Shown piece after piece: positions 1 to 6,514 of a stretch of 9,146 nt of DNA. The notes under the pieces are model-generated. The model was not told the origin of the DNA, ran no database searches, and was given only the letters and a program-made list of their open reading frames with translations. The stretch comes from Endomicrobium sp. GTDB taxonomy: Bacteria > Elusimicrobiota > Endomicrobiia > Endomicrobiales > Endomicrobiaceae. The DNA is taken from NCBI GenBank assembly GCA_031264895.1, contig JAISDI010000248.1:1-9146 (forward strand). Direction: 5' to 3'. The position numbers were made by a program, and so were the translations under genes. Position 1 is the first letter of the stretch; every line of letters begins with the position of its first letter.

Positions 1-76
1 ATTACGCGGTCAGACAGTGAAAAAGAGCGTAACTATTAAAGGATTTTCGTCAGCAGCGCATCAGTACGGGAACTGA
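1..76 (+). CDS. C-terminal end of an unrecognised gene (partial)
   Basis: A reading frame open from the window edge (codons start at base 2) encodes 24 residues, beginning LRGQTVKKSVTIKGF and ending AAHQYGN, before TGA at 74-76. The other two + frames stop earlier, and the composition (basic, mixed polar and hydrophobic) is compatible with real protein. I do not recognise the family from so short a tail. It could also be another decayed fragment, since the next gene is a pseudogene. A weak hairpin (AACAT, four-base loop, ATGTT, 76-89) lies just after the stop but has no T-run, so I do not call a terminator. Confidence 0.4.
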   Translation, partial: LRGQTVKKSVTIKGFSSAAHQYGN

Positions 77-126
77 ACATTTTTATGTTGATTAAAAAGA
101 AATAGTTCTAAAAAAAAGAGGGTGTA

Positions 127-831
127 ATGTCAAAGCTGATTATCAACAACAATTTAATAGACAAAATTTCTGAGCTTATAAAAAATGCCCGCAGCGGTAT
201 TGTTACTACAATCAATTCTGTTATGGCTGCTACATATTTTGAAGTTGGCAGAATGATTGTTGAAGACGAACAAAACGGCAAACACCGTGCTGATTATGGG
301 AAACAGATTTTAGTCTCTTTATCTAAAAGGCTGACAAGAGAAAACGGTAAAGGATTTTCTGTAGATAATCTTGAAAATATGCGAAATTTCTATCTGACAT
401 ATTCAAAATACTACAAAAACCCAATTTCCGAGACAGTGTCTCGGAAATTCAAATTAAGTTGGTCGCATTACTTAAAACTTATGCGACCGGATTATATTTG
501 CGGCTGGTTTTAAGCGAAGCTTTTTGCTTGAACTCGGTAAGGGTTTTGCTTTTATCGGCAGGCAGGTAAGATTTACATTCGAAGAAAAGCATTTTAGAGT
601 TGATTTAGTCTTTTATAATAGATTGCTCAAATGCAAATGTATGTCAATTACTATGACAGAGAAGTAAAATCAGAAGACGAAAACAAAACAATTGGTATAG
701 TTTTATGTCAAGAAAAGAACAAAGCTGTTGTAAAATATACTTTGCCAAAAGATAACAAACAAATCTTTACAAGCAAATATATGACGATTTTGCCTAAAAA
801 AGCAGACTTGAGAAAGCTGATAGAAAATTAG
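127..831 (+). pseudogene. DUF1016/YhcG-family PD-(D/E)XK nuclease, broken by two internal deletions
   Basis: The pieces match the DUF1016 (YhcG) family in order but lie in different frames. Piece 1 (127-483, frame 1) is the N-terminal helical domain and ends at LSWSHYLKLMR; a few unrelated codons then lead to TAA at 511-513. Piece 2 (about 518-634, frame 2) is the start of the nuclease domain: FLLELGKGFAFIGRQ, then FRVDLVFYNRLLKC. Piece 3 (631-831, frame 1) is the C-terminal end: QMQMYVNYYDREVK, TIGIVLCQEKNKAVVKYTLP and ASKY-like TSKYM. Family members are about 330-375 residues, whereas about 225 codons remain. Missing are roughly 100 residues between pieces 1 and 2, and the short stretch between pieces 2 and 3 that normally carries the catalytic D-L-K. 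The start at 127 has an AGAGGG ribosome site. Related proteins are often associated with restriction-modification or mobile loci; this copy should be inactive as a nuclease. The 66-codon frame at 631 is a remnant, not a gene. Confidence 0.9.
423..449. repeat. Perfect 27-base palindrome inside the DUF1016 pseudogene
   Basis: The 13-base arms AATTTCCGAGACA (423-435) and TGTCTCGGAAATT (437-449) are exact inverse complements around a single G at 436. In frame it encodes the ISETVSRKF segment just before the conserved LSWSHY motif, a part of the family I recall as variable in length. It may be an inserted palindromic element that stayed in frame, or simple coincidence of codons. Confidence 0.8.
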
Positions 832-863
832 CGCTACATTTTTTCATTACGGCAAAGAAGATG

Positions 864-893
864 TTGCAATAAAAATATAAAATAAGATATAAA
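864..893 (+). promoter_or_regulatory. Candidate sigma70 promoter for the AAA-ATPase/nuclease gene
   Basis: TTGCAA (864-869) and TATAAA (888-893) are separated by 18 bases, and the ATG follows at 915. Predicted transcription starts near 900, just before the purine-rich ribosome site AGGAAGAGG (901-909). The background is very AT-rich, so chance matches are common and this is only a plausible call. Confidence 0.4.
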
Positions 894-914
894 GAAGTTA
901 AGGAAGAGGGAAAA

Positions 915-2489
915 ATGAAAAATTTACCGATAAGTACTCAATCGTTTGAAATTTTAAGACAAACTGACTGTGTGTATGTTGACAAGACAAAACACATTTT
1001 TGAATTAATAAAAAACGGAAGAGTTTATTTTCTTTCTCGTCCTCGTAGATTTGGTAAATCCTTATTGATAAGTACTTTTGAAGAACTCTTCAAGGGGAAC
1101 AAGAGGCTTTTTGAAGGATTGTATATTTATGATAAGTGGGTTTGGTCAGAAAAATATCCTATAATTCATTTGGATTTCGCAGACCTTGCGTACAATACTC
1201 CGGAAGAATTAAAATTAACTTTAAACAATTTTCTCAATAAAACGGCAGCGGCAAACTCGGCATCATTACAAGACGACATGCCTGTTTCCGTAAAGTTTTC
1301 GGAACTTATAGAAAAATTGTATAGTAAAACCGGACAAAGAGTAGTCGTATTGGTTGACGAATACGATAAGCCTATAACCGATAACCTGTCAAATAAAGAA
1401 GTTTTATCGTCAAACAAAACAATATTGCATGATTTTTATCAGGTGATAAAAGCAAAAGACAAGTATATAAAGTTTGTTTTTCTAACAGGCGTATCAAAAT
1501 TTTCAGGAGTTTCCATATTTTCGGGATTGAATAACCTTATGGACATAACTCTTTCAGATAAATTTGCAGGCATTTGCGGTTACACGCAGGAAGAATTAGA
1601 AGAAAATTTTAAAGAATATATATATCTTCTGTCAGAAAAACTTAAACGTTCAAAAGAAGACGTTTTAAAAGAGATCCGCCGTTGGTATAACGGTTATTCT
1701 TGGGACGGAATGACAACCGTATATAATCCTTTTTCAACGCTGCTTTTATTTGCAGATAATATTTTTACAAATTATTGGTTTCGCACAGGTACTCCCACAT
1801 TTTTGATAGAACTTCTTAAAAGCCGGAATCAATTACGCGGGATTTTTGAGCCTATCGTCGTTGAAAATGTCGCTTTTGACGGTTATGACGAAGAAAACAT
1901 AGATACAGTTTCTCTTTTATTTCAGACCGGTTATTTGACTATAAAACAAAGAAAATTGAATTTCGGTTCGCCGGAATATACTCTTGCGGCGGCAAATTTT
2001 GAAGTTAAAGATTCTTTGGTCAAATATCTTTTAAACGCATACAGTAATTTTCCGCTGAACGCTTTGAGAGATTTGCAGACTAATATTCATAACCAGATAC
2101 AAACAATGGATGCCAAAAATTTATCAAAAAGCATATATCAGCTTTTTGTTAATATCCCATATACATTGCATATAAGCAAAGAAGCCTATTGGCATTCACT
2201 ATTTTTAGCGACTATGAATCTTTTAGGTTTTGTCTTTAAGGGCGATGTTCTTACAAATATTGGCAGAATAGACGCTGTATGGGAACAGCCGGATTTTGCC
2301 GTAATATGTGAAATAAAATATGACGAGAAAAAAGAACTTGAAAAAATGTTAGAAACGGCATTTGCTCAAATAGATGATAGAAGATACTATGAAACATATT
2401 TATATTCAGGAAGAAAAATCATTTTGCTTGCAGTGGCTTTTAATGGCAAAGCTGTAAAATGCAAATTTAAAGAGTTAGATAAAAAATAA
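915..2489 (+). CDS. AAA-ATPase-like protein with C-terminal PD-(D/E)XK nuclease domain
   Basis: This 524-residue protein belongs to the AAA-ATPase-like (PF09820) plus PD-(D/E)XK nuclease (PF08011, DUF1703) family, found in many copies in some gut and endosymbiont bacteria. The N-terminus has the family's opening (LPISTQSFEILR, then YVDKTKHIFELI), followed by the Walker A-like loop RPRRFGKS at residues 42-49. Walker B is VVVLVDEYDKPI with D148 and E149. The C-terminal nuclease core reads GRIDAVWEQPDFAVICEIKYD, with D453, E466 and K468 as the expected metal-binding and catalytic residues. The downstream AFAQIDDRRYYETY motif is also typical. Length is that of a full family member and no frame break is seen. 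The ATG at 915 is well placed behind AGGAAGAGG. The cellular role of the family is not established; a mobile-element or defence-related DNA-processing role is inference. It is intact, although the neighbouring nuclease gene has decayed. Confidence 0.93.
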   Translation: MKNLPISTQSFEILRQTDCVYVDKTKHIFELIKNGRVYFLSRPRRFGKSLLISTFEELFKGNKRLFEGLYIYDKWVWSEKYPIIHLDFADLAYNTPEELKLTLNNFLNKTAAANSASLQDDMPVSVKFSELIEKLYSKTGQRVVVLVDEYDKPITDNLSNKEVLSSNKTILHDFYQVIKAKDKYIKFVFLTGVSKFSGVSIFSGLNNLMDITLSDKFAGICGYTQEELEENFKEYIYLLSEKLKRSKEDVLKEIRRWYNGYSWDGMTTVYNPFSTLLLFADNIFTNYWFRTGTPTFLIELLKSRNQLRGIFEPIVVENVAFDGYDEENIDTVSLLFQTGYLTIKQRKLNFGSPEYTLAAANFEVKDSLVKYLLNAYSNFPLNALRDLQTNIHNQIQTMDAKNLSKSIYQLFVNIPYTLHISKEAYWHSLFLATMNLLGFVFKGDVLTNIGRIDAVWEQPDFAVICEIKYDEKKELEKMLETAFAQIDDRRYYETYLYSGRKIILLAVAFNGKAVKCKFKELDKK

Positions 2490-2493
2490 ATCT

Positions 2494-2513
2494 CCGCACA
2501 GCAAGCTATGCGG
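2494..2513. repeat. Short hairpin repeat, copy A
   Basis: CCGCACAGC (2494-2502) and GCTATGCGG (2505-2513) form a hairpin with an AA loop and one mismatch. It begins five bases after the stop codon at 2487-2489. It closely resembles the hairpin at 2587-2604: both centre on CAGCAAGCT, have the same AA loop and are followed by GGTAT or GGGTAT. The two therefore look like diverged copies of one element. No T-run follows, so a terminator role is uncertain. Confidence 0.65.
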
Positions 2514-2520
2514 TATCAGT

Positions 2521-2574
2521 TGTCATGCCGGTATCCATTTTTAAACTTGGATACCGGCTTTCGTTGGTATGACA
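2521..2574. repeat. Nested palindromic element, probably a dispersed repeat
   Basis: An 11-base perfect inner stem, GCCGGTATCCA (2527-2537) with TGGATACCGGC (2548-2558), encloses a 10-base loop. An outer 6-base stem, TGTCAT (2521-2526) with ATGACA (2569-2574), closes the structure, leaving a bulge at 2559-2568 on the right side. The layout (TGTCAT followed by a GC-rich stem ending in ATCCA) resembles the small palindromic repeats scattered in many genomes, such as the dRS3-type repeats of Neisseria. It could also help end transcription of the upstream gene or stabilise mRNA. Genome copy number would decide. Confidence 0.75.
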
Positions 2575-2586
2575 GCTAAGCGGTTC

Positions 2587-2604
2587 CCCGCAGCAAGCTG
2601 CGGG
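2587..2604. repeat. Short hairpin repeat, copy B (perfect)
   Basis: CCCGCAGC (2587-2594) and GCTGCGGG (2597-2604) form a perfect 8-bp stem closed by an AA dinucleotide. In single-stranded form at least one pair would open to make a four-base loop. The following bases (TATATTTTC) contain only a short interrupted T stretch, so it might act as a weak terminator. Similarity to copy A at 2494-2513 suggests a repeat family. Confidence 0.7.
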
Positions 2605-2639
2605 TATATTTTCAAGCATGAATAAAACTGAAAATATAG

Positions 2640-2645
2640 TATAAT
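2640..2645 (+). promoter_or_regulatory. Consensus -10 box very close to the OmpA-like start codon
   Basis: TATAAT matches the sigma70 -10 consensus exactly and ends 10 bases before the ATG at 2656. No good -35 hexamer is found at 16-18 bases upstream (CATGAA lies there), and there is no TG extension. If used, transcription would start at about 2652-2655, giving a leaderless or nearly leaderless mRNA. This fits the absence of a Shine-Dalgarno sequence before 2656. Confidence 0.45.
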
Positions 2646-2655
2646 AGTACCTGTT

Positions 2656-4074
2656 ATGAAAAAGTACATTTCTTTATTATTACTGTTGCTGTTTTGCTCT
2701 GTTTCGGTTTATGGAAAGCCTATAAAAGAAAAAACCTCTTTAACGGTTTCGGTTGAAAATACGCTGTTTTCACCTGTTGCGGAAAATACCGAAGGGGCGA
2801 CATTCAAAACCGAAGTGCAAAACGTAAAGAAGACAAAATTATGGTTTTTAACTATAAGAAACGGCGAAAATAATAAAAAAGCAAGAGAATTCATAGTTAA
2901 AAAAACGCCGGTTCCCGAGACAGTCGTATGGGACGGTTTGACTTCCGACGGAAACATCGCTCCGGACGGGCAGTATTCATATAAATTTTTTGTACTTGGC
3001 GACAGGGGAAGCGCAGTTGTCGAGAAATCAAACGTTATGACCGTTGATTCTACCCCTCCTTTTGTTTCTTTAAAATGCGATCGCGACGTGTGTTTTATAA
3101 ATCAGGAAGACGGGAAGTTTAGCAGAGATTTGGTTGTTTATTTGAGCGCCGGCGACGAAAACGGCATAGATTTTTCAAAAAGTTATCTTGAAGTTTTAAG
3201 TTATAACGATAAGAGGGTCAAAGAATTTCCGTTTAACGGTAAAATTCCGGAATTTGTTATGTGGGACGGCATAGACGAAGTCTATAATATGCCTCTTCCA
3301 ATAGGCAACTATAAAGTTAATTTTGTAGTTACGGACAAAGCCGGAAATATTTCAAATATTGATAGTGAAATATCGATAGCGCCGATGCCCAAAGAGCCGG
3401 AACCAGAACTTCCAAAAGAGGTGGAAGTTAAGCAGGAAGAAAGAGGTCTTGTAATAAATCTTTCAAGCAAAGTTTTGTTTGACGTTTCAAAAAGCGAACT
3501 CAAAGCCGAAGCGGAAGAATCTTTGACGGAAGTTTCTGAAATTTTAAAAGTTTATTTAAAGAATAAAGTGCTGATCGAAGGACATACTGATTCCAGCGGA
3601 AACAAAGAAAAGAATATGCAGCTTTCAATTGACAGAGCGCAGTCTGTTTACGATTTTTTTGTCGATAAAGGCATAGACGAAGAAAGAATGACAGTTTTCG
3701 GTTTTGGCTCAGACAAACCGGTTTCTCCAAACGATACGGAAAAGGGTAAAGAACAGAACCGCCGCGTAGAAATCATAATTTTAAAAACGCAGGAACCTCA
3801 GCCCGAAACTGCGGCAGCCGAAGAAACGGAAGAATCCGGCGGCGCTCAATCCGAACCCACCGGAAATGAAGAACCTGCAGAAGTTTCCGAGCAGGAAGTC
3901 ATTGAAGACGAAGAATCATATGAAGAGCATATTGAAATTCCACAAGAACCGGAAATTCCGCAAGAACAATCCCACAAAGAACATGCGCAAGAAAATATTA
4001 TTTTAGAAGTATCCGAACCTGCCGGAAACGAAAGCTCAAATACTGAAGGTGAATCCGCGGCAGGCGGAGAATGA
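2656..4074 (+). CDS. Exported OmpA-family protein with two FlgD/Ig-like repeats and a long acidic C-terminal tail
   Basis: This 472-residue protein probably anchors to peptidoglycan in the periplasm or outer envelope. Residues 1-20 form a signal peptide (MKK, a run of leucines, likely cut after VYG). Two FlgD-like Ig repeats follow, at about 31-131 and 136-241. Each has a V-x-WDG turn (W92-D-G and W203-D-G), a P-x-G-x-Y/Y-x strand and an ending such as TDKAGN. A proline/glutamate linker leads to an OmpA C-terminal domain at about 264-376: VLFD (273-276), EGHTDSSG with D312, and NRRVEI with R369/R370. D312 and one of these arginines are the residues expected to bind diaminopimelate. Residues 378-472 are a Glu/Pro-rich, low-complexity tail with a near repeat (EIPQEPEIPQEQ), which is unusual because the OmpA domain normally lies at or near the end. 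No ribosome site is visible before the ATG. The gene overlaps the next by four bases (ATGA). No beta-barrel domain is evident, so it is OmpA-like only in its C-terminal domain. Confidence 0.9.
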   Translation: MKKYISLLLLLLFCSVSVYGKPIKEKTSLTVSVENTLFSPVAENTEGATFKTEVQNVKKTKLWFLTIRNGENNKKAREFIVKKTPVPETVVWDGLTSDGNIAPDGQYSYKFFVLGDRGSAVVEKSNVMTVDSTPPFVSLKCDRDVCFINQEDGKFSRDLVVYLSAGDENGIDFSKSYLEVLSYNDKRVKEFPFNGKIPEFVMWDGIDEVYNMPLPIGNYKVNFVVTDKAGNISNIDSEISIAPMPKEPEPELPKEVEVKQEERGLVINLSSKVLFDVSKSELKAEAEESLTEVSEILKVYLKNKVLIEGHTDSSGNKEKNMQLSIDRAQSVYDFFVDKGIDEERMTVFGFGSDKPVSPNDTEKGKEQNRRVEIIILKTQEPQPETAAAEETEESGGAQSEPTGNEEPAEVSEQEVIEDEESYEEHIEIPQEPEIPQEQSHKEHAQENIILEVSEPAGNESSNTEGESAAGGE

Positions 4075-4949
4075 AAAATATTTTAATAATTTTTCTGTTA
4101 GTCGTACTTTTCTTTCTTTTAATTTTTGCCGCTTATATAATAGGCTTTAAGCTTTATTTCAACAGCGGCAGCTTAGCAAAACAAACCAACCATATTGTCA
4201 GAATGATTTTTCAAAGAGACAGCGCAGTTTCAAAAATAAAAATTTCTCCTTTTGGCAGACTTGGGATCGAGTCTTTTAACATGGCGCAGCGCGGCGGTTT
4301 TGAAAACGGAACTTTATTGTCCGTTAAATCGGCGTCCGCTAAAGCCGATATGCGCAAACTTTTCAGAAAAGAATTGCTTATAAAAGACATTCACGTGCGC
4401 GGAATCAATATAAATTTAGATTACTCTTCCGGAAAATTTAATTACTATTTTTTTTCAAACGTCAGGTATCTCTTTATGAACAAATTCGCAAAATACGGCA
4501 TGATAAAATCCGTAGAAGCGCGTTCAATATTGCTGGATGAAGCCGAAATAGTCCTGAAACTTAAATACGGTACGATAAAGTTTAAAAATATAGTCTTATT
4601 TTCCGAAGTTTTTAACCGCGAAAATGTTTTTGGCGCAACGGTATCTTTTGATTTTGAGACGGGCGGCGTATCTTCAAGCGCATCGTTTAAATTCAGTTAT
4701 GACAGTTCAGAAAAAACCATTTACATAAACGATTTTATAAATGAGGAATTTTCTCTTTCCGGCGAAGGTAAAATAGAACTGCTGGAAAACGGAAAAACCG
4801 GTTTTGAATACACGGCTAAAATAAATAAGGAAAAATTTCAAGAAATACTTTCATTAATTTATGGAGATCCATATCATGCGGGCATAAATTCACGTCCGCA
4901 CGGTACGGAAGAAATTATTATTTCTTATCCACGAGGAGAAAATGGATGA
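4071..4949 (+). CDS. Membrane-anchored AsmA-like periplasmic protein
   Basis: The protein has 292 residues. Residues 4-27 form a single hydrophobic segment (ILIIFLLVVLFFLLIFAAYI) that should anchor it in the inner membrane with the rest in the periplasm. Residues about 57-126 resemble the N-terminal part of AsmA/DUF748-type proteins: KISPFGRLGIESFNM, GTLLSVKSASAKADMRKL, ELLIKDIHVRGININLDY and SSGKFNYYFF, with the usual alternating beta-strands. AsmA relatives are linked to lipid transport and outer-membrane assembly. At 292 residues this one is much shorter than typical AsmA or TamB, so its exact role is unknown. The start overlaps the upstream stop by four bases (ATGA), suggesting translational coupling; the end overlaps the next start the same way. 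The family assignment comes from pattern resemblance only. Confidence 0.65.
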   Translation: MKNILIIFLLVVLFFLLIFAAYIIGFKLYFNSGSLAKQTNHIVRMIFQRDSAVSKIKISPFGRLGIESFNMAQRGGFENGTLLSVKSASAKADMRKLFRKELLIKDIHVRGININLDYSSGKFNYYFFSNVRYLFMNKFAKYGMIKSVEARSILLDEAEIVLKLKYGTIKFKNIVLFSEVFNRENVFGATVSFDFETGGVSSSASFKFSYDSSEKTIYINDFINEEFSLSGEGKIELLENGKTGFEYTAKINKEKFQEILSLIYGDPYHAGINSRPHGTEEIIISYPRGENG

Positions 4950-6514
4950 CAAAACAGGTTATTATTGTAGGAGCCGGCCCCGCAGGACTTACCGCAGCTT
5001 ACGAACTATTGGCTAAAAGCGATTATATCCCGATAATAATAGAAGCTTCGGGAGATATCGGCGGTATAGCTAGGACGGTCAATTATAAAAATAATCTTAT
5101 GGATATAGGGCCGCACAGATTTTTTTCCAAATCCGACAGAGTGTTAAACTTTTGGTTTAATATTCTGCCCTTGCAGACAAAACCTTCAAAAGACGATATC
5201 ATTTTAAACAGAAAAATTTCTTTTCCAAAAAATTCAATAGAGCGCGATCCGCAAACACAAGACGATGTAATGCTCACAAGGAACAGATTGACCAGAATAT
5301 TTTTCTTAAGAAAATTTTTTGATTATCCCGTAAGTTTGAGTTTTAACACCATGAAAAATCTCGGAGCTGTCCGACTTCTTAAAGCGGGATTTAGTTATCT
5401 TTATTCGCTGTTTGTAAAAAGGGAAGAAAATTCACTTGAAGATTTTATGATAAACAGGTTCGGAAAAGAATTGTATCTGACATTTTTTAAAGATTACACC
5501 GAAAAAGTCTGGGGCGTGCATCCTGCAAAAATACCGGCTGATTGGGGAAGGCAGAGAATAAAAGGTTTGTCCGTAAAGAAAGTTCTTGCCGAAGCTTTGA
5601 AAAAGATTTTTTCGGGCGGTAAAGATGAAATTGCTGATAAAAACGTAGAAACAAGCCTGATCAAAAGTTTTTATTATCCAAAGTACGGTTCCGGACATTT
5701 CTGGCAGTCTCTGGCAAAAAAGATAACCGATAAAGGCGGAAAAATAATTTTTCATCAATCGGTATACGCGCTTGAAACAAAAGACAATAAAGTGGTGAAA
5801 GTTTTGGCAAAAGACGAAAACGGAAAAATTCATGAATACGAAGGTGAACATTTCATGTCCTCAATGCCGGTAAAAGATTTAATAGCGGCTTTTGACAAAA
5901 AAGACGAAGAAACCGCGCGCGTAGCCGAATCTTTGAAGTACAGGGATTTTATGACCGTAGGCCTTTTGATGAAAAAACTTGAAATTACAAATAATACTTC
6001 AATTCCTTCGTATAACAATATCATCCCCGACGTCTGGATTTACGTTCAGGAACGCGACGTGAAAATAGGACGTTTTCAAGTAATTAATAATTGGAGTCCT
6101 TATATGTTGGACGATTATGAAAACACTGTGTATATAGGGCTTGAATATTTTTGCAATGAAAGCGACGAACTTTGGAGCATGGGAGAAAAAGATTTTATAG
6201 ATTTTTCCATAGGCGAACTTGAAAAAATCAACATAATAAAAAAAGAAAACGTGCTTGGTTCTCACATGGTAAAAGTCCCTAAAGCCTATCCGGCTTATTT
6301 TGGCGCATATGAAGAGTTTAACGTTATAAGGAAATTTACCGACGGATACGAAAATTTGTTTTTAATGGGCAGAAACGGCATGCACAAATACAATAATATA
6401 GATCACTCAATGCTTACTGCAATGGAAGCGGCTGAAAATATAATAAAAGGCGTGAAAACCAAAGACAATATCTGGAAAGTAAATGCCGAAAGCGATTATC
6501 ATGAAGAAAAATAA
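4946..6514 (+). CDS. FAD-dependent oxidoreductase, UDP-galactopyranose mutase/protoporphyrinogen-oxidase-like group
   Basis: The N-terminus of this 522-residue protein is a textbook dinucleotide-binding fold: VIIVGAGPAGLTAAYEL with G9-x-G11-x-x-G14, then the acidic residue E33 in IIIEAS. GGIARTV (39-45) and MDIGPHRFFSKSD follow, which is the flavin motif of this group. The C-terminal end has the second FAD-contact motif, NLFLMGRNGMHKYNNIDHSM (470-489). It is predicted to be cytosolic and soluble. Members of this group are often annotated loosely as amine oxidase, protoporphyrinogen oxidase or UDP-galactopyranose mutase and often sit beside glycosyltransferase genes. The GT-C-like gene directly downstream fits a sugar or lipid-carrier reaction, but the substrate cannot be read from the sequence. 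A good ribosome site (AGGAG, 4934-4938) lies seven bases before the ATG, which overlaps the upstream stop as ATGA. Confidence 0.85.
   Translation: MTKQVIIVGAGPAGLTAAYELLAKSDYIPIIIEASGDIGGIARTVNYKNNLMDIGPHRFFSKSDRVLNFWFNILPLQTKPSKDDIILNRKISFPKNSIERDPQTQDDVMLTRNRLTRIFFLRKFFDYPVSLSFNTMKNLGAVRLLKAGFSYLYSLFVKREENSLEDFMINRFGKELYLTFFKDYTEKVWGVHPAKIPADWGRQRIKGLSVKKVLAEALKKIFSGGKDEIADKNVETSLIKSFYYPKYGSGHFWQSLAKKITDKGGKIIFHQSVYALETKDNKVVKVLAKDENGKIHEYEGEHFMSSMPVKDLIAAFDKKDEETARVAESLKYRDFMTVGLLMKKLEITNNTSIPSYNNIIPDVWIYVQERDVKIGRFQVINNWSPYMLDDYENTVYIGLEYFCNESDELWSMGEKDFIDFSIGELEKINIIKKENVLGSHMVKVPKAYPAYFGAYEEFNVIRKFTDGYENLFLMGRNGMHKYNNIDHSMLTAMEAAENIIKGVKTKDNIWKVNAESDYHEEK

Noticed and set aside
631..831. 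66-codon frame as an independent small gene
   Set aside because: Its sequence is the C-terminal part of the DUF1016 family and follows directly from the broken upstream pieces, so it is a remnant.
5432..6265. Minus-strand frames opposite the flavoenzyme gene
   Set aside because: Shadows of a clearly coding + strand gene; no known motifs and no ribosome sites.
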